DNA of 64,000 bases from Margaritispora aquatica (taxonomy: Eukaryota; Ascomycota; Leotiomycetes; Helotiales; Discinellaceae). Below are positions 50,255-60,655 of this stretch, piece after piece. Under the pieces are notes generated by a model. The model ran no database searches and was not told the origin of the DNA. It saw only the letters and a list, made by a program, of their open reading frames with translations. Made by a program: the position numbers and the translations under genes. Positions within the stretch are counted from its first letter, which is position 1. Each line of letters begins with the position of its first letter. Location of the stretch: NCBI GenBank assembly GCA_007644065.1, contig VJWN01000001.1, positions 882,340-946,339 on the forward strand, given 5' to 3'.

Positions 50255-51035
50255 CTATCCCATATTGACGCCGAGCAAGAAAGCTGGTTCATCCACCTTA
50301 TGGTGCTCATATGACAAGACGCCAACAGCTCCAGGTTCGAGCATCATGGGTAAACTCACACCGAGTTCGAAATTGATCCAGCGCTTCGCGAAAGCACGCA
50401 GGATATGACCGTGAGCGATGAGCATTACATCAACCGGCTTTTCTCCGTACATATATGGTCCTTGTATCCTCTTGATCTCAGCAATGATTCTGTCGAGGCG
50501 GTCAGAGACTTCCTTCGCAGTCTCCCCTTCTTCACAACCATCTAACCAAATATTCCATGGTCTTTCCTTGTCCAATCCCCGTTCTTTCCTTGCAGCTCTG
50601 ATCTGAGCAGTCAAAAGTCCCTCGTACAGACCATATTCCCATTCTCTGATATCCTCTGTAATTTCAAGCCTTGGCTCCAGCTCCTTCTTTGCAGAATCGT
50701 CGAAGAGAATCTCGTATGTGCGTTTTGCTCGAGTACGAGGGCTAACGAAAAGGTGTGCAAGTCTCGATGCATCGATGAGTTTCCCAGGCCCAACAATTAC
50801 TTTGGCAGACGATGACACCTGCTCTTCGCCGTTGGCAGTCAGGGGTATATCACTACGGCCCGTGTATCGACCTGTTACTGTCCATTCCGTCTCCCCTAAG
50901 ATTTCATCAGTTGTGCTCGTTGTGAAGAACACTAGATGTTATACCTCTCTTTCACCAGGAGGGGTAAATGTGCCCATTTTACATACCGTGGCGAACGAGA
51001 AATACTCGCGGGGTTCCTGCGTCTTTATCTGGCAT
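50255..51035 (-). CDS. SHB17: Histidine-phosphatase family, sedoheptulose-1,7-bisphosphatase-like (Shb17)
   Basis: Exons 50987-51035 and 50255-50895, 229 aa. Splicing (GTATGT...TCTTAG, phase 1) creates the catalytic motif RVFLVRHGETEWTVTGRYTG, with the phospho-accepting His in RHG. Further motifs: SPRTRAKRTYEILF with the second active-site Arg, ITEDIREWEYGLYEG with the acid residue, and LIAHGHILRAFAKRW with the second His. Known: Shb17 hydrolyses sedoheptulose-1,7-bisphosphate, feeding ribose-5-phosphate synthesis without NADPH production (riboneogenesis). The general histidine phosphatase/phosphoglycerate-mutase assignment is firm. The Shb17 identity rests on the TEWTVTGRYTG and EWEYGLYEG context. 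Confidence 0.88.
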
Positions 51036-51828
51036 TGTACGAGGTATTGAAATGGCAGAGGGGAAGATATGCTTCCAATGGAGGGGTTAAAATAACCTTG
51101 AAGGTTGATGTTAAAATAGCTCAGCCTTGAAAAGGTGGGGAGATCACATGACTCTGCGATAAGAGACCTGGGACCACGATAGGTAAGGTAGGCAAGCCAG
51201 GCAAGCCAAGCGGGAGTGGTGCAGCACAGCCTGTGGAGTCAAAGCAATGGGATCCTGGAACCCTGGAATCTTGGAACGTCAGTTCGCTCTCGCCCCCCCC
51301 CCCCCAACTTTTTCCAACCATGATCAATGTGCAGGTTGAAGTGACACAATGACGAACTATGGACATCTATTGGTCTTCAGTGCAACATGCAGCTTGAGAG
51401 CACATTCAAGGCAATGTAAGGCAAGGTAAGGTCAGGCAAGCAAGGTGAGGCACTTCTATAGGCCAGGACTTCCTGCCTACTCAGCCTCTAGGCAGACAGT
51501 CGTCTCGATGATAGCCTCACCGAGTGACCCATACGCCAGCCCCCCTCTAGTACGAGTTGGAAGTCCACCACGAATGTACGATAATTCCTCTTCAGCTAAT
51601 TACATGTCTGAGGTGTTCAATTCCTCACATGACTCACCTTATATGAGTCTAACTTACTTTACCTGGCAAACGACCATATTATAAAAGACAGCCTAAGCCA
51701 TCTACAAAATAGGTAGCCTTAACAACTGCCTAAGTACCACCATACTTCATACTTCATACTTCACACCAGAGCTAAAATCGCGCCTTGGGCTTGTTGGAAT
51801 ATTTGACGACTTCTTGAGAGTTCCTTTC
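51036..51828. promoter_or_regulatory. Divergent region between SHB17-like and RBR ligase genes
   Basis: About 790 bases. Contains a C11-12 run (51294-51306), GCAAGGTAAG-type short repeats near 51410-51450 and CTTCATA repeats near 51743-51763. No supported coding frame. Confidence 0.45.
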
Positions 51829-53909
51829 ATGTCTACTTCTTCTCCTTCCATAGATGGAAGGCAGCGGATGGGAAGGACCTCCGTAGGCCGTATTTACGCA
51901 GCAGCCTCACGCCTATCTTGTGGTTTACTACCCAATACTAATACACAGCAACCGCAACGAGAAAATCCACCGAGAATTATGAGCATGGAGGAGATACAGA
52001 CCTTCTCCACGCTCCCAACCACGCTGAATATACCGAATGGGCCTATACACCAACAGCAGCTTGACTCAGATATCATGTCAAAAGCAGATGAGCCTCTGGT
52101 TATGGAAGATATAGTCAATTCAGCTTCAACAACTTTTGACACGGTTCCCGAGACTGCACCAGCGCAAATGGAACAGTGGCTAATCGATATGGAGGGAGCA
52201 TCAGACACTGTACTTCATCCTGAACCTGCCTATTGTGGCTTTCATGCACCAACACGACAAGATTTCGTTGGACGCGAGCCCATGCCAGTCAATCCTCCTT
52301 TGCCACCACCTCCTCCTTCCCAAGTTATACCACCAATGCCACCATTGCCACCAATGACTCCAGCACCAGTTGTACAGAGAGTACCTGTGTGTATGGTATG
52401 TCAGGAGGCCAAGGATACAGAAGAGAGTAAGTTCTTGTATACTTGCACGAAATGCTATGCTAGTGATATTTGTACACCGTGCTTAAAAGAGTGGTTCTTG
52501 GATGCATGTAAGAAAACTTCTCTCTTTCATTTCGAAACATGAATTGCTAAACTTATATAGGCCGGAACGAGGCTAAGATGCCAGCCAGGTGCAGTTGCTC
52601 CCCTATCCCTGTGACAGTCATGAGCAAAGTGCTATCGCCTGAGCAGGTACGTGCTAAGTTTTTATTTGATGGTGCAAATACTGAGAGAAGCAGATCAAGC
52701 TCTATAGTGCAAAATATGAAGAGAGTCAAACAGCAGATAGACTTTATTGTCCAGTACCAACATGTTCAACCTTCATACCACCACGCCTCTTCATGGCCCC
52801 GAAAGCCATAACATCAGAAGTCATAAGCCTTCAGCTTCCCCAGATCACACAATTGAATGACCAAGGTCCAACAAAGCCTTCTTTTGTTACAAGCTTATCT
52901 CTTCTTGGCCCTGCCGAAAGAAAGCCTTTAGTTTCATGTCCAGAATGTCAAGTTTCTGTATGCACTAAGTGTGGAGCATTTGAACACATAGACGATTGTT
53001 CAGGGGATTTAGATCCCGAACTCGCGGAACTGCTGAAAAAATGGCGTATAAAACGCTGCCCGAGATGTCGGACTGGCTTACGGAAGGTTTACGGCTGCTC
53101 TCATGTCGAGTAAGTGCTCCCGATTATCACCATTGTGGATATTCAAGTTGACACAATCAAGATGTAGATGTGGTGCACATTTCTGCTGGCAATGCTTAAA
53201 ACCATACTCGATATGTAACCAATCCTGTCCAGACGAAGATGATGAGGAAGAGTCTGTAGAAGATGATGATCTAGATGGCCAAGCGGGGTTCTATGAAGGA
53301 GACGATCATGACTTCGGCGACGAACCAGATGAGGGAATCGGAGGAGCATGGGGCTGTCATCACAAATATGGACCTATGGAGGCGCCAGATACACCATTGG
53401 GACCGGACGAGCAACTGGAATGCAGCAGATGTTTCCGTGTTGTTTTCATCCAATCACCGAAGTCAGATGTCGAAGTGGATCAGAGAACAGATGAGGTGAA
53501 ATATGCGGATGGTGACATCCCAAAGCCAAGTACCGCGAGCCGATACGAACAAATGACAGCAGAAACAGAACCACACAGCCCTATATCTTGGTACTGCTAC
53601 GGACAGCACTTTTTTTGTCCCTGCGAGCAAGATGTTGCAGCGCCCCACAAGGTCAACATGCTCGACCCAGCACGCCTTTATCGATGCGACTGCGGCCGAC
53701 ATGTCTGTTGGCAGTGCAATAATGACGAGGTAGCTAGCAAATGGCCTGCGATCCTGCAAGCGAGGAAGGAGAAAGTAGAGAGAGAGGCAAGCATGGCATG
53801 GGAGTGCTATTGTGATTCGGTGCTGTGTGGGAGCTGCAAGATATTTGCTGATCTGGAACAGAAAGAGAGAGATGAAATAGAGGCTGCGCAACCGAGGTAC
53901 ATGCCGTGA
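51829..53909 (+). CDS. RBR (RING-IBR-RING) E3 ubiquitin ligase
   Basis: Exons 51829-52507, 52561-52646, 52694-53109 and 53162-53909 give 642 aa. The ATG at 51829 is the first in frame. The N-terminal part is disordered, with a Pro-rich patch (NPPLPPPPPSQVIPPMPPLP). RING1 runs from CMVCQEAKDTEESKFLYTC through CYASDICTPCLKEWFLDAC, whose last Cys codon is made by splicing, to MPARCSC. IBR: LYCPVPTCSTFI, CPECQVSVCTKCGAFEH. RING2: RCPRCRTGLRKVYGCSHVEC, then RCGAHFCWQC. The Cys in HVEC matches the thioester-forming Cys of parkin/HHARI. An acidic linker and a further Cys-rich block (CYGQHFFCPC, YRCDCGRHVCWQC, WECYCDSVLCGSC) end the protein. Known: RBR ligases take ubiquitin from E2 onto this Cys. 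The particular family and substrate are unknown. Confidence 0.93.
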
Positions 53910-54433
53910 TGGCGAGACGACGAGATTGAGATAGAGAATGAGTGAGCTATAGGCTAGAGGATAGAGGCTGGTTTGATTTTTTTTCTTCGAATCTGGCAAG
54001 CGATAGGCGTTTGGAGTTATGGCATGCTCCTGAGACTTGGGAGTCATACCCGCATATGCGGCTCGTCGAGCATCAGCTTCAAGATTGATTTGCCAGCTGA
54101 TCGACGACATTGACTTATCTATCCAAGATTTGGGGATAATTCTGTGGTAGTTACACCAGATATCATAATTTTACATATCATTCACACTTCGTTGACTTAT
54201 TGCATGCGTGAAGACTCTAAACTGATTGGAAAAGTACGTGGCAGAAGACTGGCTTGTGTAGTTCAAGTTCCTTCATTCTTACAGGCTTGGTACCTGGGGT
54301 ATTGTGATCTATTGTACAGGTATACTTCTCAAACAAGAGTTCTCAACTCAGGACATGCCCTTTCGTCTGTGCATGCCTTCTAGCTATATCTTTACACCGC
54401 AGTCCCATCAACATACACGATGCTCTCTACACC
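53910..54433. other. Convergent 3' flanks
   Basis: Between the RBR ligase and PPR genes; no supported coding frame. Confidence 0.4.
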
Positions 54434-57400
54434 TCACAAGTTCGTATTCTCATTTGCAAACTGCTCTTCCAGCCATTCATCCTCATCCAAAGCCTGCTCA
54501 CCCGCCTTAGCATCAGTCTTGACCTCGGCATCCCTGTTCGATTTGGTCATCTCTTCCAGGTCCTTTTTCAATCGCCGCCTCTTGGCTTTCTCGGCTAATT
54601 TGAACAAGAACTTGTTTCGGTTCTTCAGCTTCTTCAACGTGTTCAGCGTAGCCTCATCAACCTCAAAGTCCGCTTCTTCGAGACGATTAATGGCGTCAGC
54701 GACCATGTCCGTGTCCTGAAGATTGACGTACCCGAAGGCGAGGGTGTTCCATGTGACGATGCTGGGCTCAATCTTGCGCTCCTTCATGAGTGAGAGGACT
54801 TTCTCGGCGACTGCGGGTTGTTTTGCGTCCATGAAAACTTTGAGGAGGATGGACCAGGTCCAGAGATCTGGTTCGGGTGTTGGGAAGGAGGGACGGAAGC
54901 TCTTTGGATCGAAATGCTCGTCTACAGATTCAGCCGCTGCTGTCTCCATCGTCTTGACCACAGGGTTTGTCATGTCTTCCATGATGTGAGCGCATTCACT
55001 TGTCAATTCGGGGAATCTGCCAAACGTGATCAGAATCATGTCCCAGACACGAGGACTCTTGACCAGTTGCTCGACAGCTGGGTCTCCTTCATACACCAAA
55101 CTGCGAAAGTGGTGATAGAACTGTAATGCAGCTTCGGCATTTTGAATACCATCCAAATAGGCTCTCAGCATGACGTTAAGAACTCCATCGTGAGGCGCTA
55201 GGCTATTCTTGCCTTCATCATCCGCGCTGGCTCGTACAAGGTCTGCAGTAAAAAAATCCGTGAGACCAGGAATTAGTCGAGCTAAAGGACCAAGCTCAAA
55301 ATTATCGGAGTATACTGGAAGCATGCCACGAAGAGCGGTAACTGGATTTTCTTTCGCATTGGTGTTACGTGCTTGTCTCGTTTTTTCTCGTTGAAGTAGG
55401 TAAATGGCATGAAGCACATCGGTTATCAAAGGCCCATCTGCTACCTTCCCCTCGCGAACATAACTCATTACCTTTCCAATGTCAACAGCATCCATCCGAA
55501 GCTTAGCATTATTCAGCAATATTGAGTAGGTGACTTTGTCAGGCATGATTTGTGCGTCTAGCATCATATCATGGATCTTCCACGCAGTTTCATGATCGCC
55601 TGCTTGAATAGAGTTCCTCATTAGAACATTGTGCGTGATCGTGTTTGCTGAAAGGCCACAACGGATCATGAATTCAAATATCGTTGTTTCAGAGTAGAAC
55701 GAATCTGCATTGCGATGATTTTGACACAAGATAACAGTGCAGAGGCTCAACATTTGTGGTGTATTGAAAGATGTCCCCTCCAGTCTTTGTAAGACTTCAA
55801 ACGCGACGTTTGTCTCGCCTCCTTTCGCAAATCGGTATGCGAATTGCATCAACGTAGGATTATTCAATTCTTGCTTCGTCTGTAGTAGATTCTCATATAA
55901 TTTCAACAGCTGTGCACCATCCAGGACTGACATGAGGAGTCGTAAAGAGTACGGAGATAATTGCACTGCAAAATTCGGTTTCCCATACTTCATCGGCCTC
56001 GCACTCTTAATCAGGATTTGATTGATCCAATGAGCAAGATTGTCTAATTGTGGTCCTGTGCAGAAATCCTTGTTTCTATTTAGGCAGTGGTAGGCAATAA
56101 TGAAATCAAGACTATCTCCCAAAACATATGGAGGAGGATTCAGTCCCTTAACGGTCATAGATAGCATGCCCAAAGCCTTTTCTGGGATCTGCTCGAAGGT
56201 GGTCATCATGAGTTCCATCCACATTGCTGTTGCTCGGCGATGTGGGAGGTTTTCCCAAATCTGTTGTATTTCTGTCAAAGAATCGACATTCCTGATGATT
56301 GATATGTGCTGTAGCATTCCTTTGGCTCTATCTTTTTTCTGGTCCGTATTCAAAACGCCTGGAGAATGACGACGTGACCCAGTATAAGTGAGGGCTGCAA
56401 ACCGAGCATGCCAGGATCCACGCAAAACAGCAAACTCAGTGAACCTTGGATGCATATGGATTTCTTTCTGCCTTGTCCAAATTTCATGATCCTGCTCAAA
56501 AAGTTTTACACCAGGTTTCAAAGTGTTGACATGTCCAATTACTCGAGCCCGAGCAGTTTTAAGTGCCAAACTTGAAAGAGCTCCATCCATTGGTAATTCA
56601 ATTTTACGCTCTTGGTTTGTTGTTCGATGTTGAATCCGTCTTGTTCCTTTGCTCGACCTGAAATTTGCTGCAACTCTATCTTGTGGTATCAATCCCCAAT
56701 CTGACGTCTCCGCCCTCTTTGATCCGAATTTCGGGGAATAGTCTTTACGTCGATTTGCACGACGTGATCGTAATTCTTGCCTAGATGTACGCTGCAAACC
56801 GACACGTCTTATTGGCAATGGCAGTTGCTCATGATGAACACTCCTTGATCGGTTTCTTGGTGCATACCAGGTTATAAGACGGAAACGCGTTGGGAGAAAA
56901 GTACCAGATCTTCCTCGGATCCTTGGTCGTGGAGAGGCCTGGGTTGGCTGATTATCATCTCCATCGCGATGTTCTGTTAACTCTATCCTCCGCAGTCCCC
57001 TTCTTGGCAATCGTAAACGACGAACACTGGCACTTTCTGCTTGTCTTTTTGGTTGATACCATGTTATTAGCTGGAATCGAGATGGTATAAAAGTCCCGGA
57101 TCTTCCTTTGATCCTTGGTCGTCGTGAGTCTTGGGGCAACCGGTCATGATGTCCATTGAGGGTTTCTACAAGCTCCGTCTCCCTTGGGACTGCTTGAGTG
57201 CCAAAATGGCCCCTGGATGGCCATAATTTGAAGACTCGCGGCGCCGAGAGATGGACAGAAAGCAAGTCGAACGTCGGCCAGCGTGTCTTCAGCGAGTCCA
57301 GACGTAAAGGCATCAGCTGTCGGCGATGATCGCTCAAAGTGCCATTTCCATCGCGTCGGCATGTGCTGGCAAAAGTTGTGAATTCTAGCACCCTAGGTAT

Positions 57401-57451
57401 TTTTCTAATCGACAATCTTGAACCTCCGAGCTTGGCTTGAGTACGGATCAA
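54434..57451 (-). CDS. Pentatricopeptide repeat (PPR) protein, probably mitochondrial
   Basis: Uninterrupted 1005-codon frame. The N-terminus (MIRTQAKLGGSRLSIRKIPR) is basic and lacks acids, fitting a mitochondrial import signal. Residues about 97-222 are two copies of a 64-residue basic unit, RPRIKGRSGTFIPSRFQLIT and RPRIRGRSGTFLPTRFRLIT, followed in each by WY. PPR-type helical pairs are visible in the second half: TITHNVLMRNSIQAGDHETA then MPDKVTYSILLNNAKLRMDA (about 645-700), and LWTWSILLKVFMDAKQPAVA then PSIVTWNTLAFGYVNLQDTD (about 885-945). The end is charged (KFLFKLAEKAKRRRLKKDLE). Known: fungal PPR proteins bind mitochondrial RNAs and control their stability and translation. The target transcript cannot be told from sequence. 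Confidence 0.85.
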   Translation of the reverse strand: MIRTQAKLGGSRLSIRKIPRVLEFTTFASTCRRDGNGTLSDHRRQLMPLRLDSLKTRWPTFDLLSVHLSAPRVFKLWPSRGHFGTQAVPRETELVETLNGHHDRLPQDSRRPRIKGRSGTFIPSRFQLITWYQPKRQAESASVRRLRLPRRGLRRIELTEHRDGDDNQPTQASPRPRIRGRSGTFLPTRFRLITWYAPRNRSRSVHHEQLPLPIRRVGLQRTSRQELRSRRANRRKDYSPKFGSKRAETSDWGLIPQDRVAANFRSSKGTRRIQHRTTNQERKIELPMDGALSSLALKTARARVIGHVNTLKPGVKLFEQDHEIWTRQKEIHMHPRFTEFAVLRGSWHARFAALTYTGSRRHSPGVLNTDQKKDRAKGMLQHISIIRNVDSLTEIQQIWENLPHRRATAMWMELMMTTFEQIPEKALGMLSMTVKGLNPPPYVLGDSLDFIIAYHCLNRNKDFCTGPQLDNLAHWINQILIKSARPMKYGKPNFAVQLSPYSLRLLMSVLDGAQLLKLYENLLQTKQELNNPTLMQFAYRFAKGGETNVAFEVLQRLEGTSFNTPQMLSLCTVILCQNHRNADSFYSETTIFEFMIRCGLSANTITHNVLMRNSIQAGDHETAWKIHDMMLDAQIMPDKVTYSILLNNAKLRMDAVDIGKVMSYVREGKVADGPLITDVLHAIYLLQREKTRQARNTNAKENPVTALRGMLPVYSDNFELGPLARLIPGLTDFFTADLVRASADDEGKNSLAPHDGVLNVMLRAYLDGIQNAEAALQFYHHFRSLVYEGDPAVEQLVKSPRVWDMILITFGRFPELTSECAHIMEDMTNPVVKTMETAAAESVDEHFDPKSFRPSFPTPEPDLWTWSILLKVFMDAKQPAVAEKVLSLMKERKIEPSIVTWNTLAFGYVNLQDTDMVADAINRLEEADFEVDEATLNTLKKLKNRNKFLFKLAEKAKRRRLKKDLEEMTKSNRDAEVKTDAKAGEQALDEDEWLEEQFANENTNL
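56782..57163 (-). repeat. 192-base coding tandem duplication in the PPR gene
   Basis: Two adjacent copies in frame, 64 codons apart. They are best conserved at plus-strand AGATCTTCCTCGGATCCTTGG (near 56907) against GGATCTTCCTTTGATCCTTGG (near 57097). Both encode a (P)RPRI(K/R)GRSGTF(I/L)P(S/T)RF core. Confidence 0.9.
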
Positions 57452-57723
57452 TAATCTCCCGACCCAGATATTAGTTTTTGTACAACATTCTTACATATCT
57501 GATATTTTGAAAAGGCACATTATTTACACGTTTACGGCATTCAATTCTTATCTCTTGCTATCCTTTGGGTTCAAACTCCGCAAATTCGTTGAGTGTTCAG
57601 AGTGTTTCCGCTGATGAGCTTTAGCGGGACCCGGAGCGGAGTGGGCGGATCAACGAGGCTACCTTACAGAATAAAGCTTCAAGAACATAAAACTTTTAAA
57701 CAACATCAAGCAAAATCTCAACC
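57452..57723. promoter_or_regulatory. Short divergent promoter between the PPR and CWF18 genes
   Basis: Only 272 bases separate the two start codons, so the genes probably share a promoter. No individual site was identified. Confidence 0.5.
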
Positions 57724-58347
57724 ATGTCTACAACTCATGCTACTCTTGGAGCCGCAGCAGACGAAAGAAAGGCGCGTCTGGCAAAGCTCAAATCCCTGAA
57801 GCGCAAACAGCCCGACGATGAAATAGTTGCACCAGAATCTACACGTTCACCCTCCCCACCAACCGAGCCTGATGTAGCCAAATTACACCTCTCAGGACGA
57901 AATTACGACCCAGATGCCAAAGGCCCCAAGCTTGGATTCGAGGCGCCCCCAACTCTAGGTGTTGAAAACACACTCGAACAGCAAGCAAAAGAGGTTGAGG
58001 AGGAGATTCGCAAGAAGGCTGAAGAGGATGAGCAGGACGACAAGGGTGTAGATCTTTTCAAACTACAACCAAAGAAGCCGAACTGGGATTTGAAGCGGGA
58101 TCTGGCAAAGAAATTGGAGATTCTAAATGTCAGAACGGAGAACGCGATCGCCAGGATGGTGCGGGAAAGGATTGAGGGCGCTCAAAAGGCTGCAAAGTCA
58201 AAATCAGGAAATGGGGCCATTACTGCGAGTGAGGGCGGAGAAGAGATGGGTATACAAGGATTCGCTCTGGTGGAAGGGGTTAAGCTGAGGGAGAGGGAGG
58301 AAGAAGAAGATGAGCGGCGCGAAAAGGAAGACGAGGAAATGGAATGA
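57724..58347 (+). CDS. CWF18: Spliceosome-associated factor Cwf18 / CCDC12 homologue
   Basis: Single-exon 207-aa protein. It starts with a short helix, AADERKARLAKLKSLKRKQP. It then has LHLSGRNYDPDAKGPKLGFE and a coiled-coil acidic segment (EQQAKEVEEEIRKKAEEDEQ). The family core follows, VDLFKLQPKKPNWDLKRDLA then KKLEILNVRTENAIARMVRE. This is the Cwf18/CCDC12 domain. An acidic Glu/Arg tail ends the protein. Known: Cwf18 co-purifies with the Cdc5/Prp19-containing activated spliceosome; CCDC12 is a B-act component. The gene is convergent with a zinc-knuckle gene (141 bases between stops) that may also work in RNA metabolism. Confidence 0.93.
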   Translation: MSTTHATLGAAADERKARLAKLKSLKRKQPDDEIVAPESTRSPSPPTEPDVAKLHLSGRNYDPDAKGPKLGFEAPPTLGVENTLEQQAKEVEEEIRKKAEEDEQDDKGVDLFKLQPKKPNWDLKRDLAKKLEILNVRTENAIARMVRERIEGAQKAAKSKSGNGAITASEGGEEMGIQGFALVEGVKLREREEEEDERREKEDEEME

Positions 58348-58488
58348 TGATACCCGCTGAGATGCCATATGCATATGCAACGGCCAAAGCAAATACTGGA
58401 TTTATGGCGTTTGATTGATTATACAAAAACTATGGCTCGGTAGCCCAAGGGTATCTAGCTTCTCCGGTCCAACCCTCCATTGATTGCA

Positions 58489-59523
58489 TCATCTATTCAT
58501 GTTCATTGATTGTGTAAGTGCCAGCCTTTTGCTGAATGGACTTAAACTCTTCTCCCTTGACGGGTTATCATTCTGACGGTAGTGAGTTCTGACGCCTGAA
58601 TGTGAATCTCCTGCACGCTGACGATTGTAGGAATGATCTTGTGCCCCAGAACGCGGGCTTCTACTCTCAGTCTTCCTTCCACGACTAGGAGGGCTGTTTT
58701 CACGTAATCTTCGTCGGGTGCTTCTGCTGCTTCCTCGCGCTTTAGGAGAGCGTTCGTTATCGTCAGAGATCGAGTCATGAGAAGAGAACGACATCCTTCT
58801 TCGCTTCCTCTCAGAATCTGTGACCCTCCTTTGTGGCGACCGAGATAAACTTGGGGACCTTGCAATTGGAATTGCTAGAGGAGATCTTGATATGCTCATG
58901 GGCCTTTGCAGTTTTCTTTCTTGCGGCATAGGTGAGTGGCCCGAATTTTCGGTGGATATGGTTGAGACTGATGATGCTGAACGCATTCGTTTTGGTCCAC
59001 CATAAGTCTCAGGTTCCTCACTCTGCCTCTCTCGTTTTCGCCCACGCTCTAATTCAGCCTTTGCCAGCTGTTCATCCTGTAAAATTTCAGTATACAGAAG
59101 TAATAATTACGTTAGTAAAATCAAGGTTGTCTACATAGCAGAGGTATAATTTATAACTTAAAGAGGCTACTTACTGCAATGCCTTTTCTGGAGGATCAGA
59201 TGTCAGCGATTGTCCAAGAAAATGTAGTTTAGAAAGAATATGAACTAGCTCAACCTACTTTCTCAGAAGTTCTTGTGGAACATCACTTGTTAGCTTGGGC
59301 ATAAGTTTTGGATTCTGTAATTGCTGTGTTCGAGAAGGTCTAGAGACATAAGGCCGTTCTTGCGCAACTGCTTTGCACTCATAGCTGTAATGGCGTAGTA
59401 GGGGTTAGCTATTGTTTCGTTCAAGAATAGGCTTTACATATCTCGTTTTAGGCATTTTTGACACATTGTCGTAGCAGTGGCTTTGGAGGGGCCTCCGATA
59501 GAGGGTCCTTTATATCTGTTCAT
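58489..59523 (-). CDS. Zinc-knuckle (ZCCHC10-like) Ser/Arg-rich protein
   Basis: Four exons: 59438-59523, 59259-59384, a 13-base micro-exon 59175-59187, and 58489-59076. Together they give 270 aa in one frame. The N-terminus reads MNRYKGPSIGGPSKATATT followed by MCQKCLKRDIYECKAVAQER and PYVSRPSRTQQLQNPKL. The CQKCLxxxxxYEC and RPSRT(Q/A)xL pattern is that of ZCCHC10-type proteins. The micro-exon supplies KGIA of the conserved KKGIADEQLAKAELERGRK. The C-terminal two-thirds is Ser/Arg/Pro-rich with many SP and RS dipeptides, as in splicing-associated proteins. Odd: the joined knuckle lacks the expected His, so the finger is degenerate or intron 1 uses other sites. A role in mRNA processing is inferred from composition. 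Confidence 0.78.
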
Positions 59524-60655
59524 GATGTTGTAGGTTGGTATGCAAAGGAGTATTCGCGTCTCTAGGAGCTAAATATTCAACGCAAACTTGGTGTGATTCA
59601 ACTTGGGGACGTGGATTTATTGTTTCTAATAGGAATCCATCTAGAATTGAGCATATGAATAGAGAATTCTGGTTGTGCTGGTGGTATTTTGCTGGAAAAA
59701 GCCCGGAAATTGGTAATGCTTTGCGCTTCGAATACGATTGACCACTGTTGTATCAGGCTACTCCAAGGACAGTATATTGAACCGTGGTCGCCAATATTAT
59801 CTGGGTTGGATTTGAGCTAGCTGATGGTTGATAATGGGCTTGGTTGGCCGTGAATCCGATTGTCGCAGAGAATGGTAACTGGGTTACTCAGGACACAGCA
59901 ATGCAGACGTTCTCTTGGTGGTTAATGGAAAGATGTAGAGTACCGGAGATAGGTACTCGAAAACCAGAAGAGAAGTCAAATTTGTCGTCCTTTTCTCTAT
60001 GAATTCTGGTGTGGTGCTGAAGAACTTCAGGACTTGAAAGGCTGTCGCATGTTCATAAGATGTGGAACTAAGGGTTAGCGTGAACGAATTGGAGGGGGTC
60101 TGCACTTGCGGCACACACTTCAGCCTTGTGCTGTGCCAGATTCCCACCTCGCTCACATACTTTCCAACTACCTTCGATTGCTGAACCTCACCATATATTC
60201 ACCAAGTATTCGAGGCAGTTCATTATGATTTGAGACCGAGTTGTTCTCTCGTGTAGAAACATTCTCCGTTGATTCTGCTTCTCCTAGGTATTCTTGGGTT
60301 TTCGGAAGCTGGACTATAGCTGACAGGAGTTCTGTTGCGTGGTTCCCTCATTGTACGACCATCCAGAAAGAACCCACCCATACCCCATCGTCGTACATCC
60401 TCGCAAACGAAAGTCCAGCTCTAAATATCGCCAATCTCTCGTCACATACCTTTTACAACTTCTCTGTCTCGACAATGACTGGATGTCAAGTTTCTTCCTC
60501 TGGCGCTCCTATTGAATTTCTCCCTTAATTTTACTTCGAAAAGTTTGGTTTTGCACTCAGCCCATCGCCTGGCTGCGATACCTTTGTCCTATCTTTTGGA
60601 CGCCGACACTCTTTTCCAGGACTCAGAAACAGCTTCATCTGATCAGGTTCCGATT
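59524..60655. promoter_or_regulatory. Divergent region between the zinc-knuckle and R3H genes
   Basis: About 1.1 kb. The 450 bases before the R3H gene are C/T-rich and likely form its leader. A 95-codon frame at 60241-60528 (+) has no recognisable content and is not called. Confidence 0.4.

Noticed and set aside
60241..60528. 95-codon frame upstream of the R3H gene
   Set aside because: Probably 5' leader of the R3H-SUZ gene; no domain and no support for translation.
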